DNA of 64,000 nt from assembly GCA_036365515.1 (NCBI GenBank), contig CM070877.1:84914522-84978521 (forward strand). Reading direction: 5' to 3'. The DNA is from Torymus aiolomorphi (lineage: Eukaryota > Arthropoda > Insecta > Hymenoptera > Torymidae). The first letter of the stretch is position 1; each line of letters starts with the position of its first letter. The position numbers and the translations under genes were made by a program. Positions 43,184 through 54,787 of this stretch are shown here, piece by piece. The notes beneath the pieces are model-generated. The model was not told the DNA's origin. It was given only the letters and a program-made list of their open reading frames with translations, and did not search any database.

Positions 43184-45400
43184 CTACCCAAACAGTAGCC
43201 GCTCATCGTAAACCGTTGGTTTTGCCAGGATTGAGATGTAGTCCAGAGCTCTCAGCCCATTCAGCCACCATTCGTGCTGCATCAGATAGCCGAGCCATGC
43301 CCTCCAAAATTTCATAGTGGTATGCAGGTAAATTTGGAGGTCGTCTGCGTAGAATATATATTTGATCGTACGTTCGTCAAGTATGTCATGTAGGTCGTTT
43401 ACGTATAGACAAAACAGCAAAGGACCCAGGGCGGAACCCTGTGGAACTCGCAGATTAGTTTCTAGCGAATCAGAATTTCCGCTTTTATTGGAAATTACCA
43501 TCTGGGTGCGATCTTGTAAGTATGATTTAGCCAACAGGAAAGCCGACCTGGAGAATCCGAGCTGGTGGAGTTTGCGCAAGAGTTTTGTCGGTGAAATCGT
43601 GTCAAAGACTTTCCTGAAGTCAAACAGTAGCAGAAGCGTCAGTTTTCTGTTATCTATGCCCATACGAATGTCATCGGTCAGCTTAAGAAGTGCCATCTGT
43701 ACGCTATGGTGCTTACGGAATCCGGCCTGGAGAGGATCAAGTATATTATTGTCTTTGAGATACTCCGTGATTTGGTAGCGGGCAATCTTCTCGAGCACCT
43801 TGGAAAGGAAGCAGAGCAGCGCAATCGGACGGAAGTCCGATGGTGTAGACGAAGTTACATTTTTCTTGTGGGCAATTATCTGCGCCCGCCTCCAAGAGCC
43901 CGGAAAGACTCCCTGTGCAAAAGAGATGTTAAAGATTTTAACCAAAAACTCGCCTATAACCGGAAGAGCTTTCACGAGGACCTTTTGGGGAACCATGTCT
44001 GCCTCCTTTGTCTGTGAGGAGAACTGAGATATTGCAATCACGACGTCCTTCAGGTCAACTGGTTTAGAAGAAAAACCTTCATCACTTGCAGATAATAGTC
44101 CATTGCAACTTCGATGTTTTCGAGGGGGGACATGGATAACCCGGCAAAATGAGCGTTCAACTCCCCCGGTGTAAGACCGCGAAGATCTTCCTCTTTTCGT
44201 CGAGGTAGAAGGCCGAGGTTGCGCATTTCCTTCCAAATATCCTTGTTTGCATCAAGAGCGTCTGAAAGATGTTTGTGAAGAAAGGAGTTACGCTTTTGAG
44301 CGATACGCGAGTCGATCTCGTTGCTGAGCCGAAGAAACTCATCGAACAGCGACGCCCGCCCAGTACGCTTGTAGCGTCTGTGAGTTGCACTGCGTTTATC
44401 AATGAGCTACCTCAGCTCGGGACCAAGCCAAGGAGCATATTTTTTACTGAAATTTACAGTTTTTAAAGGTGCTAAATGATCGACAGCTAGGTTCAAAAAC
44501 GAAGTTAAATTATCTAAAGCCCCCTCCAAATCGGATTCGATAAAATTTGTGCCGACCCAGTCATAGCGTGCAAGCAGTTCATTTAGTGTGACAGGACATA
44601 TATTTTTATAATCTCTGTAAGAGAATGACTCTTTTACAGGGGCTGGCACAGAGCTTGCGATGGTAGCATCGATGATGTTGATGCTGTGGCATGTTTGCCG
44701 AAACTGGGTAAACATTCATTCTCGTACCCTAGCAGCTCGTCATTGTCATCTACAAGAATCAAGTCAATCCACCTGTGAGATATTGCAGTTTTATGGTGAG
44801 TCGGGTCATGCTGCTCAATTTGAAAAGACAACTCTTTGGCCAAGTTCCTAATAGTATATGCACCTGGATCAGTTGCCGACCACAAATCAGCATTCAGATC
44901 CCCCATGATGATTTTGTGGCTATACTCGCTGGCAAGATCGCGCAAAACATCAAATAGATCAGTATCTTTCTGCATGGCAATGTGTGGGGGTCTATAGATA
45001 ACACCGACCAAAATGGAGGAGAATCACGATTCTGTACGCGACAGAATAAATAATCAGGAATTTCCGGTCTTCCCCATCCAAGAGTATCAGAAGATGCCAA
45101 TTTCGTAATACTAAAATCGCCGCGTACAAACAGGGCAACCCCGCCAACATTTATATTGCGAACCTGCCTGATCACCGAGTAACTCCCCTCGATCCGAATG
45201 AGAACGTCGTCGACAATCGGGCCCAGCCATGACTCCGCTACACCAAAGAGGTTATAGGAAGGATCCTAAGCCAGGAACGTGCGAACATTATTTATTCGCG
45301 GTCTAATAAAATTTATGTTTCGAAACCCCGCCTTGAGCGGGCACTCAACTTGAGAGGGCCTCCCCTCTACCGTCGACAGAAGTCGGCAGAAGTCAGGCCC
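43184..45400 (-). pseudogene. LINE copy 2 ORF2: endonuclease and reverse transcriptase
   Basis: Endonuclease: GVAESWLGP, GGVALFVRGDF, VGVIYRPPH, IIMGDLNADL (catalytic Asp kept) and HRWIDLILV. RT: DFRPIALLCFLSKVLEK, QAGFRKHHSVQMALLKL, LLFDFRKVFDTI, PQGSALGPLLFCLYVNDL and active-site YADDLQIY, ending with WAESSGLHLNPGKT in a shifted frame at about 43220. Frameshifts occur near 45010, 44640, 44400, 44160 and 43310. Confidence 0.85.
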
Positions 45401-45474
45401 AGTCATGAGGCATGCTCAGACTCGACTACCTGTGCTGCTCCCTGCCTCTTTTGTTGTTGTTTGTATTGTAAATA

Positions 45475-46734
45475 CAAATAAGTTTCCGCCGCTAAAATTA
45501 TCAATTTATTGTAAAAAAAATATACGTTACATTTTATTCAAAATATTGTCCGTCATTGGCTACTACTTTTTGCCATCTTTCTGGCAGCATTAGGATGCCA
45601 CGTCGAAAAAACTCTTCATCTTTTGAGGCTACCCATGAATCGACCCAATTTTTGGCTTCTTCGTAAGAAATGAAGTGCTGCTTGACCAGGGCGTGAGCCA
45701 TCGACCGGAACAAGTGGTATTTCGAAGGAGCAATGTCTGGTGAATACGGCGGGTAGGGTAAGACATCCCATTGTAAAACTTCCAAAGTATCCTTGACGAC
45801 TTTTGCAACATGTGGCCGAGCATTGTCGTGCTGAAAAATCACCTTGTCATGTCTTTTGGCATATTGTGGGCGTTTAAGCTTCAATTCTCTACTCAATTGC
45901 AACAGTTGCTGTTGATAACGTTCTCCAGTGATAGTTTCGTTAGGCTGGAGTAGTTCGTAATAGAATACTCCGAGCTGATCCCACCAAATGCACAACATTA
46001 ACTTTTTGCCATAAATATTCGGTTTGGCCGTTGAAGTTGATATATGGCCGGGCTTACCCCATGATTTCCTACGCTTTGGGTTGTCGTAGTAGATCCACTT
46101 TTCATCCCCCGTCACTATTCGATGCAAAAAACCCTTTCGACTTTGTCTTTGGAGAAGTTGTTCGCACGTGAAAAGACGGCGCTCGACGTCTCTGGGTTTC
46201 AGTTCACGAGGAATCCAATTTCCTTGCTTTTGTACCATACCAATGGTCTTGAGACGGTGTGAAATCGCTTGTTGAGTCACTCCCAAGCTTTCTACGAGCT
46301 GCTCGTCAATTTGGCATGAGTCTTGGTCCAATAATGCCTCTAACTCAGCGTCTTCAAACATGACTGGCCTTCCTTTGCGTTCTTTATCTTCCACGTCAAA
46401 CTCGACGTTTTTAAACTTTTGAAACCACTCACGACAACTTCTCTCACTTAAAGCAGCATCACCGTAAACTTCTACAAGCGACCGATGCGCCTTAGCAGCA
46501 GATTTCTTTGAATGAAATAAATAAATCAAAACTTCCCGCAAATAACGCTTATTCGGTACAAAACTCGACATTTTCGAACAAAAAAAATTGTATACTGCCA
46601 ATACAAAGTCAATAGTATTTTAAGGTTATGTTGTTGCCAGGTGTCCAAACTCTCTATATGACATTTTACATCTCACGATTTCAAAGTAATCTTTTCGGTG
46701 GAGCCATCTCTTGAAAACGGCGGAAACTTATTTG
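45475..46734 (-). mobile_element. mariner transposon, mauritiana-like, complete with TIRs
   Basis: Terminal inverted repeats CAAATAAGTTTCCGCCG at both ends (45475-45491 and 46718-46734), each flanked by TA (45473-45474 and 46735-46736), the mariner target duplication. Length 1260 bp with one full-length transposase. It sits at the ORF1/ORF2 junction of LINE copy 2, and is the youngest insertion there. Confidence 0.9.
45534..46571 (-). CDS. mariner transposase, full-length frame, third catalytic residue Lys
   Basis: 345 residues from MSSFVPNKRYLRE to DGQYFE, the same length as Mos1-type transposases. The N-terminal paired helix-turn-helix (CREWFQKFK, QQAISHRLK), the linker WIPRELKPRD, and catalytic blocks VTGDEKWIYYDN (Asp 1) and IFQHDNARPH (Asp 2) are present. 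The third Asp of the DD34D triad, normally in YSPDLAPSDYHLF, reads YSPDIAPSKYHLF here: codon AAA, Lys, exactly 34 residues after Asp 2. The frame has no stop or shift, yet strand transfer should be abolished. An ATG 30 bp upstream is in frame, but the MSSF start matches the family. Confidence 0.9.
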   Translation of the reverse strand: MSSFVPNKRYLREVLIYLFHSKKSAAKAHRSLVEVYGDAALSERSCREWFQKFKNVEFDVEDKERKGRPVMFEDAELEALLDQDSCQIDEQLVESLGVTQQAISHRLKTIGMVQKQGNWIPRELKPRDVERRLFTCEQLLQRQSRKGFLHRIVTGDEKWIYYDNPKRRKSWGKPGHISTSTAKPNIYGKKLMLCIWWDQLGVFYYELLQPNETITGERYQQQLLQLSRELKLKRPQYAKRHDKVIFQHDNARPHVAKVVKDTLEVLQWDVLPYPPYSPDIAPSKYHLFRSMAHALVKQHFISYEEAKNWVDSWVASKDEEFFRRGILMLPERWQKVVANDGQYFE

Positions 46735-46739
46735 TATAA

Positions 46740-47930
46740 CCAATAACTACGTCATTCGGCGAGTTATTCTTGAGCAGACGTTGTTTAGGAGCAGACTGGC
46801 ACACCATTTGAATGGCTTGCAAGTCGGCAGCTGAAGCGAACACATGCGCTCGCTCTCCTCCCTTGCATCGAGCCAGAAACCGGCTACCCGCATGCCAGAT
46901 TTGAAGCCCAGCCCCTGAGCTATGGGCCTCAAACACTTAAATAAAAATTTCTCTCGAGGCAGCATTTCGTTTACAAAAATCTTAAATCTCGGCATGCAGG
47001 CAGCAAAGTCTAGTCTAAGCAGCTCGGACCTAATATCCGACGATGTCAAGTAATGATTGGATAGCGCACGCTTAGCTCGCATCCTCCCTGACAAGGTCCG
47101 CGCTCCCAAGGTTCACTACACAAGAGCGCGGGGCTCCTGAACGCAAAGTCGAGCGGTCCCCTGCCTCTCCTACCTCCTCAGACAGGCCTCGGGACTGCAG
47201 ATCACGTGCTCCAAGGACATTTTCCCTTTGGAGAGAGGGAAGGACGGTGCTGAGAACCGCGAAGGCAACATCATTTCAAACCTCGCTAGCTATTTCACAT
47301 TCTCTTATTATACACCGTTTAATATTACCTCATATGACTCAGCACTGCAGTCCCCAGAACCCGCGACAGGAACCTCAAGGTATGGCCGAGAGGCCGGGAA
47401 ACACGATTGGCAGTGATTAGTTATAGTTGGGTTAGAGCCACCAGCATCATGTGGGCTAATATCTCTGTTGCAGACGCCATTTTGCGCATTGTCAAGCTTA
47501 GATTTAAGTATTGTTTTCCTCGAGAAGCAGCTTGCATATCACATTCAGACTTTTTAATAAAATATTTTGGTTACTAATTAGCCCCTTCAGCGCTGAGACC
47601 CGCGTGGCCAGCTCCGTAACAAAAGTGTTATTTTCTAATTGAGGAGACGCGGTGGCCATCATAGGCGACACGGGTCTCCGACTCTCGAGTGCGTTACGCG
47701 TAATCGTTGGTACGCGAAATCGTTGGAACAGTAGATCCATCGTGGTCAGCGGGATTAGTAAATTCTCCACTCCCTTTTGCTTAAGTTCTGCCAGTGATGA
47801 AGTGCTCTGGTGTGAAGACGTCGCATGAAGCGAGTCACTTGGCCGAATACTGGTATCGTTACCGGGTGATATAGGCGGCTGCGAGACAGTGACCCTTACA
47901 GCGCTATCATTCCGCTGAGTTTCGGGCGCC
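46740..47930 (-). pseudogene. LINE copy 2 ORF1 remnant (linker, coiled coil, FP-like domain)
   Basis: 47930-47504 shows LLIPLTTMDLLFQRF and LATRVSALKGLISNQNILLKSLN, matching the heptad-rich part of copy 1. After a gap with frame changes, 47109-46747 shows FKIFVNEMLPREKFLFK, GLGFKSGMRVAGFWLDAR and GERAHVFASAADL, the FP-like C-terminal domain. The N-terminal PHD finger is absent. Confidence 0.7.
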
Positions 47931-48000
47931 TGCGGGCAGAGAGAAAGAGAGTGCAGCGGCGCTAGTATGAGTGGGAAAGAGAGAGACGGCCGCGGCAGCA

Positions 48001-48872
48001 AGTAAGCTACCGAGAGCTCATGCGCGTGTACGAGTGAGAGAGAGACCGCGCAGCGGCGCTCGTGTATGCATGAGAGGGAGATACGGCCTTAGGCAGCCTG
48101 CATGCTACACACAGCTGTGCGTATGAGTGAGTAAGAGGGGTAGCGCAGCGGTGCACGTTGATACGGGAGTGAGAGAGATCGCGCGGCGGCGCACGTTGAT
48201 ACGGGAGTGAGAGATCGCGCAGCGGTATTAGTTTGAGGGGGAAAGAGAGAAAGGAGGCCATCAGCAGCCTGCGCGTTACTCGCGGCCGTGTGAGGGGCGC
48301 CCGCGAGACATTAGCCATTGCAAGAGTGAGAGAGAGCGATAGAGAGCGAAAGATGCAATCAAATAGCGGGGGTTGACTGAGCGAAGTCACGGAGGCGCAC
48401 AGGTGAATAAAGGCGCGCCGCCACTGCGCCGGTATTTAAATCCGACATGTATGTTCAAACGTCTTTTGGTGTTAGCGAGTGGCACCTCCGAGCACAGAGT
48501 GTAAGTGCGACGTCTCTCTCGCGTGTGCGCAAAGTTCGAACGCACGTGGGTCAGTGCGTGGCCATTTTGATTTGTATCCGCGAATTGTAATATCTACCGC
48601 CCGTGTGTGAATTGAAGGCCGAAACCTCGCAGAAATAAACTCACGATTACATTTTAAATTAATGCCGTAATTCTTTTTTTTTCTGTGTTTGTTTCCAGGC
48701 GTTAAAGATAAGAACGCCCGTGTCCCTCGTTCAACGAGATCCTCTTTGTGTGTTGTGACGTTTCCACTTATCGCTAGTTTGTCGCTGACGGTTCCGACCG
48801 CCCCCAGGTCCACATCGTGAAGCCACGCCCGAGATCCAGAGCGAGTCAGGGGGCAACCGTGCCGAGGAGGTT
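48001..48872 (+). mobile_element. dispersed repeat R, copy 2
   Basis: Matches 17942-18372 and 19239-19655 end to end, with the 866-bp middle part of copy 1 missing. It contains AATAAA (48636) and ends at GGGGGCAACCGTGCCGAGG, directly before element A. No coding. It could be an LTR, but the putative LTR of A at 56068-57154 does not resemble it. Confidence 0.65.
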
Positions 48873-49231
48873 CTTTTTACAGGGTAAAAATTGTAAAACA
48901 GCTGAAAAGCAGCGACAAACCAGTAATTCGTGCTAAATCGGGATCGAAGCACCAATTACTGGCAAATTAAAAAGAAAACCAGCCAGGGCGTTTTGAAACC
49001 GTGCGGCTGGTATCTAACCCTCTGCAACTCGAAGTGAAATTCAGAGTGTGGAGGTTAGGTAGGACTATAATATATTATAAATTATTTATATATATATATA
49101 TATTTATTTGTAAATTAAGAAGGTGCGCCTTAGGGAACGATCCCTTAAATAGAAACCGCACGCACAACCACACTCTGAAATACACATTCAAGCGCGTGTA
49201 AAGGAGACGCCAAACGGAACAAGAATCCAAA

Positions 49232-51225
49232 ATGGCGCAGAATATAGAGGAAGCCATCGGAAATTGGTGCCAATGTTTAATGGCAAAAGAAGTAGACGAC
49301 CATCTACAAACACTGAATTTAAAAACCAGCGGCTCCAAATTTATAAAGATGAACAGGATGTCGCAGTGGCTGCTTGGAGTATACGAACCGGAGGATTTTC
49401 AAATGGAAGAAGGGCAGGATGAATATTCCCTGCTCATAAAGAGAGAAAACCTCCGGACTAGGTTCATTCAAGAATACAGCACGGAAGACCTTCCACCAGC
49501 ATGGGAGAACATAACGGGTGAAGCCATGGACGAACCACACGCGTTAAATCATGCTGGCAGAGGACAATACGACAAGAGCCAACCTTGAGGCAACAAGGTT
49601 GGCAATAAAAGGAACCGCGCCCCACAGCCGACAGAAAAAAAAATAACAGGCGGTAAAACCACAGAAAATCCAAGCCAACAGGACTCTGGCAATTTAGTAA
49701 ACCAAAGTTCTGTGGTAGACGATACGATGCTGGCACAGTTTTCCGAGCCGATGGCAGCGATGACATCCGCATCCGGCATGAAGTTCCTGGTGCCAGAAGC
49801 ATTTTGAGAGTTCTGCGGTAACATGATGCAGGAAAACAAAACATTGCATGCAACCTGCGCAACACAAGGAGCAGCATCTAGCACCAGGATGGAAGACGAC
49901 CGGACCAGACAACGGAAGGAACACGTGCGCCTACAAGACACATACACGTGTCAGTACCCCGTCGATCCGCATCGGGACGGAGCATCGACCCCCCAGGCGC
50001 ATTTAGGTGACAGGACCCAGCCACTGTTGGGCAACCGTGGCAGAACCTGGAGGGAGGGGGGAGGATTCTCGACGAACGAAACCTCCGAGAACCTCGGCGC
50101 CAGTGGAGTCAAAGATTCATCGTTGAGAAGGCGAACCTTCCCCATTGTTGACGTCGGACTCACTGTCCGGAAATGGAACGTGTCTTTCTCCGGGGAAAGA
50201 GACCAGAGTATAGAAGTCTTCCTCGAAAAAGTAGAAGCGTGTCGTGGATCTACCAGTCTGACGGAAGCTGAGGGGTTTTAAGACCTGCCTGAATTATCGA
50301 AAGGAGTAGCAGTCATGTGGTTCCAAGTAGAGAAACACAGATGAATACATGGTCAGACTTTCGTTTAGCAGCTCGTCGTTGGTATGGAACCGGTTGGTAC
50401 TAGCCGAAGCGACAGCCAGGACGCAAGGAGAAGATGAATTGTCGAGAGATTTCATAACTTGCCTCCTGGTAATAATCAGGAAGATGGAGCCAATTCCGAG
50501 CCAAGAAATGGAGCTCGACATGCTGCACAGGAATTTGAGGCCGGAAATCCAGAAGCTGGTGAGGAGAGCTGACTTCCGTGACATCGACGAATTCCAAGAG
50601 ATGGCACGCGAAGCGGAGATGACTCTCGAAACGGAAGGGCTTTTCCGACCTCCACCGCCTCCCGATTTAACCATGTTACCGGAGGCAGCGTACAAAGCCA
50701 AAGCAACAAAGTCTGTGAAGCCAAAGCTGTCCGGTACGGAAGCCGGAGTGCATGGTGGCTCCGCAGACGAAGAAACGCCCCCAGACCAATCGATTCTGGC
50801 GGAAATTTCTAGGCTAGAAGCCGAATTGAATGAGATGAGAAATAAACAGAACTCTTGTCAATTCGGCAATAGCCCTAGCAGAAAAAGCGATTATCGCCAA
50901 AATAAGGGCAAACCGCCGGCAAAGGCTAAAGAGAGCAAAGACGAACAGAAACGACCCGCAACCGGTGGCGGCAAGAGAAGTGAAGGTGGCGGAGAGACGA
51001 GCCACAAACCCAGCGGACCTGCCGAGCCGATTAAGTGTTGGGGCTGCGGCAGGATATGATATCGCCGCTCGTTTTGCCCCGAGTGTTCGGGAAACGAGAA
51101 TCGGTGCGATTAAACGGGTCCGAATCCGCCGAGACCATGAAAGAGGCCCCTGACCTGGTAGCGACCGCTAGCCAGGTCAAGACCGAGCAACGCTCAGACG
51201 AAGTGAAAGTCAAGCAAAGGACACT
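49232..51225 (+). pseudogene. Gypsy A gag
   Basis: ATG at 49232 (MAQNIEEAIGNW). VDDHLQTLNLKTSG and QWLLGVYEPEDF match the SAP-like start of gag C. After frame changes, IVDVGLTVRKWNVSFSGE and SIEVFLEKVEACR mark the capsid core, and MELDMLHRNLRPEIQKLV its end. A zinc knuckle CWGCGRI-stop-YRRSFCPEC lies near 51030-51090, the Gly codon replaced by TGA. Gag would form the particle and bind RNA. At least one internal stop at 49585, 50278 and 51056 and several shifts. Confidence 0.75.
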
Positions 51226-51228
51226 TCC

Positions 51229-54200
51229 ATGAAGGAGCTCGAACCCAGCTCCAATCAGATCCTAGTACAACCCGAAGAGTTGCGTTGGTGGGTACAAGTG
51301 GGAATCGGAGGCTTTCGCATTCGCGCGCTGTATGATACCGGAGCATCGAGAACAGTGATGGGATCGCTCGGGTTACAGTTATCAACAGAATGCGGACGTA
51401 CGTTCCGACCAGCCTCTGGAACGGGAGCCAGAGGTGCTGGTAATAATTTGCTCCGCGTAACGGGACACGTGGACCTCCAGTTCGAGTTGGGCGGGATCAA
51501 AAAGGACGTTCTGGTATCCGTAATACCAGATTTGGAGGTTGACTGCTATGTCAGCTCCAATTTCGTCCGTGCGTTCGAGACACTGCATGATCCCGTGGAG
51601 AACAGGTTAATAGTGTGAAAATCCGGAAAGAGTGTCGGACTAGAACTAGCCTGTGTCTCCACGTCAGATCCAAAAGATCAGACAAAGATCAGGATCGCCT
51701 CCATCGACACGATGAAAGCTTCTTCAGCGGGTCTCGCTGATATCACGCTGGAAGAGCATCAGCGCTTACAAACCCTTTTAACAAGATCTCTACCAGCAGG
51801 AGGCGCTCCACTCGGCTGCACTAATTATGCCGAGCACGAGATAGACGTTGGCAAAATTCGACCAATCCGGCAGAAACAGTATCCGATTTCTAGAAAATTG
51901 GAAGAAAAAATGCATCGACAAGTTCGGAAAATGCTTGCAGCTGGATTGATCAAGCCTTCGCCGAGCCATTGGGCCAGTCCTGCTGTCATGGTGCCGTAAG
52001 CTGGCAATAAACATCGTATGGTGATAGATATGAGAAAAGTAAACGCGGCCGCAAAGGGAGATGCATACCCGCTGCCAAATATGGATCAGATCTTGCGGAA
52101 GCTTCAAGCCCCCCGCTATATATCGACTTTAGATCTGAGCAGCGCGTATCATCAAATACCTTTGAAAGAAGCGTCGCGCGAAATAACTGCGTTCACAGTG
52201 CCAGGTCTTGGACTCTTTTAATTTACAAGAATGCCTTATGGATTGTCGAACGCAGGAGCCACCTTCCAGCGTGTGATAGACAGAGTAATAGGACCTGAAT
52301 TAGATCCATACGCGTTCTCTTACATAGATGACATCATCATCGTAACAGAAACATTCGAAGAACACCTAACGATGCTAGAACGCGTATTGGCAAGGATTAA
52401 AGAAGCAGGCCTCACGATCAACCGGGAGAAGAGCGTTTTCCGTAGAACTAAGGTGAAGTATCTCGGTGTCCTCGTCAACCGAGACGGGTTCAGACCGGAC
52501 CCGGATAAGATAGCTCCGGTTATGCAGTATCCCGAGCCTAAGAACCTTAAGCAACTAAGGCGCTTCCTCGGTATGGCATCGTGATATCGGAAATTTCTTC
52601 CCGAATTCGCCACGATCGCCGACTATCTCACACGCCTAACAAAGAAAAACTTCAGGTACGTGTGGGAAGAGGAATAACAACGAGCCTTTGAACACATCAA
52701 GGCACTCATAGCCTCAGCTCTGGTCCTCCACCGTCCAGATTTTAACTCGCGATTTGTAATACAAACTGACGCCAGTGATTCTGGTCTGGGAGCTGTATTG
52801 CTCCAGGTGATAGACGGTCAGGAGCGACTCTTGGAGCTTGCGAGTCGCTCGCTGTCTAAGGCTGAGCGAAACTACTCAGTAATGGAGAGAGAGTGTCTTG
52901 CCGTGATATGGGCTATCGAGAAATTTCGGGCAAACGTAGAGGGATATCATTTCCTCGTAGTGACCGACCATAGCAGTTTGCGTTGCATTCGGTCACTGCG
53001 TAACCCGACAGGTAGACACGCAAGATGGTCGCTTAGGCTGCAGATGCACAACTTCGATGTCGAGCATTGCAAAGTGAGCCTTAACTGCGTGCCGGATGCC
53101 TTATCCCGTATGTATGAAGAAGACGAGGATGAAGAGCAACCAGTCGTAGGTGCCGTCTCGTGGGCAGTAACCACAAATAACGAGTGGTACCTCGGCTGGC
53201 AGAAGAAGGTGTTAGAGGAACCTAATACTTTCCCACGATGGAAAGTATTAGGCGGTCAACTCTACATGTACCGACCTAATCCGGACATTGAAGAGGATTT
53301 AGGATTGGATGACAACGACTGGAAATTAGTAGTTTCGAAGGAGGAAAGGGAGAAGGTACTTTTAGAATGTCACGACGACCCCAATGCTGGCCACCTCAGA
53401 AGAGAGAAAACATACATATATCAGTAAAAGAGCACGTAAGAGCTTGCCTAGTATGCCAGCAGTGCAAGGTAGAACAGAAACCCCCTGCAAGTCTTATCGG
53501 ACGTAGAACCATACATAAGCCTTGGGTAGTCGTCGCTGGAGATATTACCGGACCTTTCCTCCGAAGTAAATCCGGATATGAATATTCCTGGTATTTTAAG
53601 ATTTATTTACTCGATGGGTCGAGTGCATACGTAAAGCCAACGCCAAGACCATCCGAAAGGAACTTGAAGAAAGGATCGTCTTGCGTTATGGCACGCCGAA
53701 GGTATTCCTTTCCGACAACGGAACGGAGTTTAAGAACCAGGTACTCGACAAATACCTGGCCGAGATTGGAACTCACCACTCTCACACTCCACCTTACCAT
53801 CCACAGGCTAATCCTGTCGGGAGAGTGAACCGCACTCTCAAAACCAGTATTATGGCGTTTGTAGAGGGAAACCATAATACTTGGAGTGAAAGATTGACTG
53901 AGCTCATGTTCGCGCTAAACAACGCCCCTCATAGCACCACTGGCAAGTCACCCGCAATGTTGAACTACGGAAGAGAGCCAGTGCCTTCTGGAACAAAAAG
54001 GAGGGAACAAGAGCAGGCAGACGAAGAAGAATCGGCCCGAGAGGGCGAGGTCGCCTGGCTAGAAAGGATGAAGAATCTCGGCAACTTGTTAGATGACGCA
54101 AGCCATCGATCACGAGAAGAGCAAGAGCGCCACGCCGAGATCTACAACGCCAGGTGGAGGGAGCCCAGGTTCGAGGTCGGAGATCGAGTCTGGAAGAAGA

Positions 54201-54460
54201 ATCGAGTGTTATCATCGGCTGCTCAAGGAGTGATGGCGAAGTTGGCTCCAAAGTACGTTGGCCCTTATGAGATTTTGGAAAAGAAAGGGCCTAACACGTA
54301 CTCGTTAGTGGATCAGGACTGAGATGTTGAAGACCTGGTCCATGCGGAATACCTGAAGCCATACTTCGCCGAGAAGGAGTCCGAGGACGACTACGCCACT
54401 CCAGATGACGAAGAAGATGATGTCGACGCCCGACCACCGAGGGAAGAACAAGAAACGGCA
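51229..54460 (+). pseudogene. Gypsy A pol: protease, RT, RNase H, integrase
   Basis: Protease ALYDTGASRTVMG; RT with EKMHRQVRKMLAAGLIKPS, STLDLSSAYHQIPL, MPYGLSNAGATFQR and active-site YIDDIII; RNase H with VIQTDASDSGLGAVLLQ and TDHSSLR; integrase finger HDDPNAGHL...CLVCQQC with a small deletion between; core GDITGPF (Asp), LSDNGTEF (Asp) and HPQANPVGRVNRTLK, where the catalytic Glu is Gly; C-terminal GPYEILEKKGPNTYSLV. Stops at 51616, 51997, 52219, 52582 and about 52675, and frame changes near 53427 and 53670. After TGA 54320 the frame stays open into the third-ORF region. Confidence 0.85.
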
Positions 54461-54765
54461 ATGAGCGACCCGCCACTTGCGAGAACCGAGTCGCCAGCGG
54501 GCGCTGGGCCCGATCAGGACGAGGGTGGTATAGCGACTCAAGCACGCGGAAGAGGTAGGCCCCGGAAGACTGCAATAGTCATAAGAAGACCCGCTGAGAC
54601 TCCTCCCCCACCAACCAGCCCCGTTCCTGTTGCGAGCGAGCCCCCAAAACGACCTCGCGGCCGACCGAAAGGTTCGCGGAATCGCGTACTAACCTGCGAC
54701 CCCGTTTCGACGTCCCCCCCGGAGAATACGCGCGAATGCGAACTACGGATTCCGAGGATAAACGC

Positions 54766-54786
54766 TATCTTTTCCTCTGTCCACAG
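54766..54786 (+). promoter_or_regulatory. strong 3' splice acceptor before ORF3 (gypsy A)
   Basis: CTATCTTTTCCTCTGTCCACAG ends at 54786, one base before the ATG at 54788. A textbook polypyrimidine tract plus CAG inside a long open frame suggests that ORF3 is made from a spliced RNA. Confidence 0.55.
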
Positions 54787-54787
54787 G

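Larger units (their letters stand above)
43184..47930 (-). mobile_element. LINE copy 2 (same family as 1375-6840), truncated both sides, split by mariner
   Basis: ORF1 end, ORF2 endonuclease and RT are collinear with copy 1 and share many blocks (FGVAESWLGP/FGVAETRFGP, GERAHVFASAADL). It is cut in the RT thumb at 43184 and at the 5' side near 47930, where repeat R copy 2 begins. The PHD finger is missing. A mariner separates ORF1 from ORF2. Confidence 0.8.

Noticed and set aside
49001..49201. Plus-strand 66-codon frame before gag A
   Set aside because: Runs through a TA microsatellite in the leader; no coding character.
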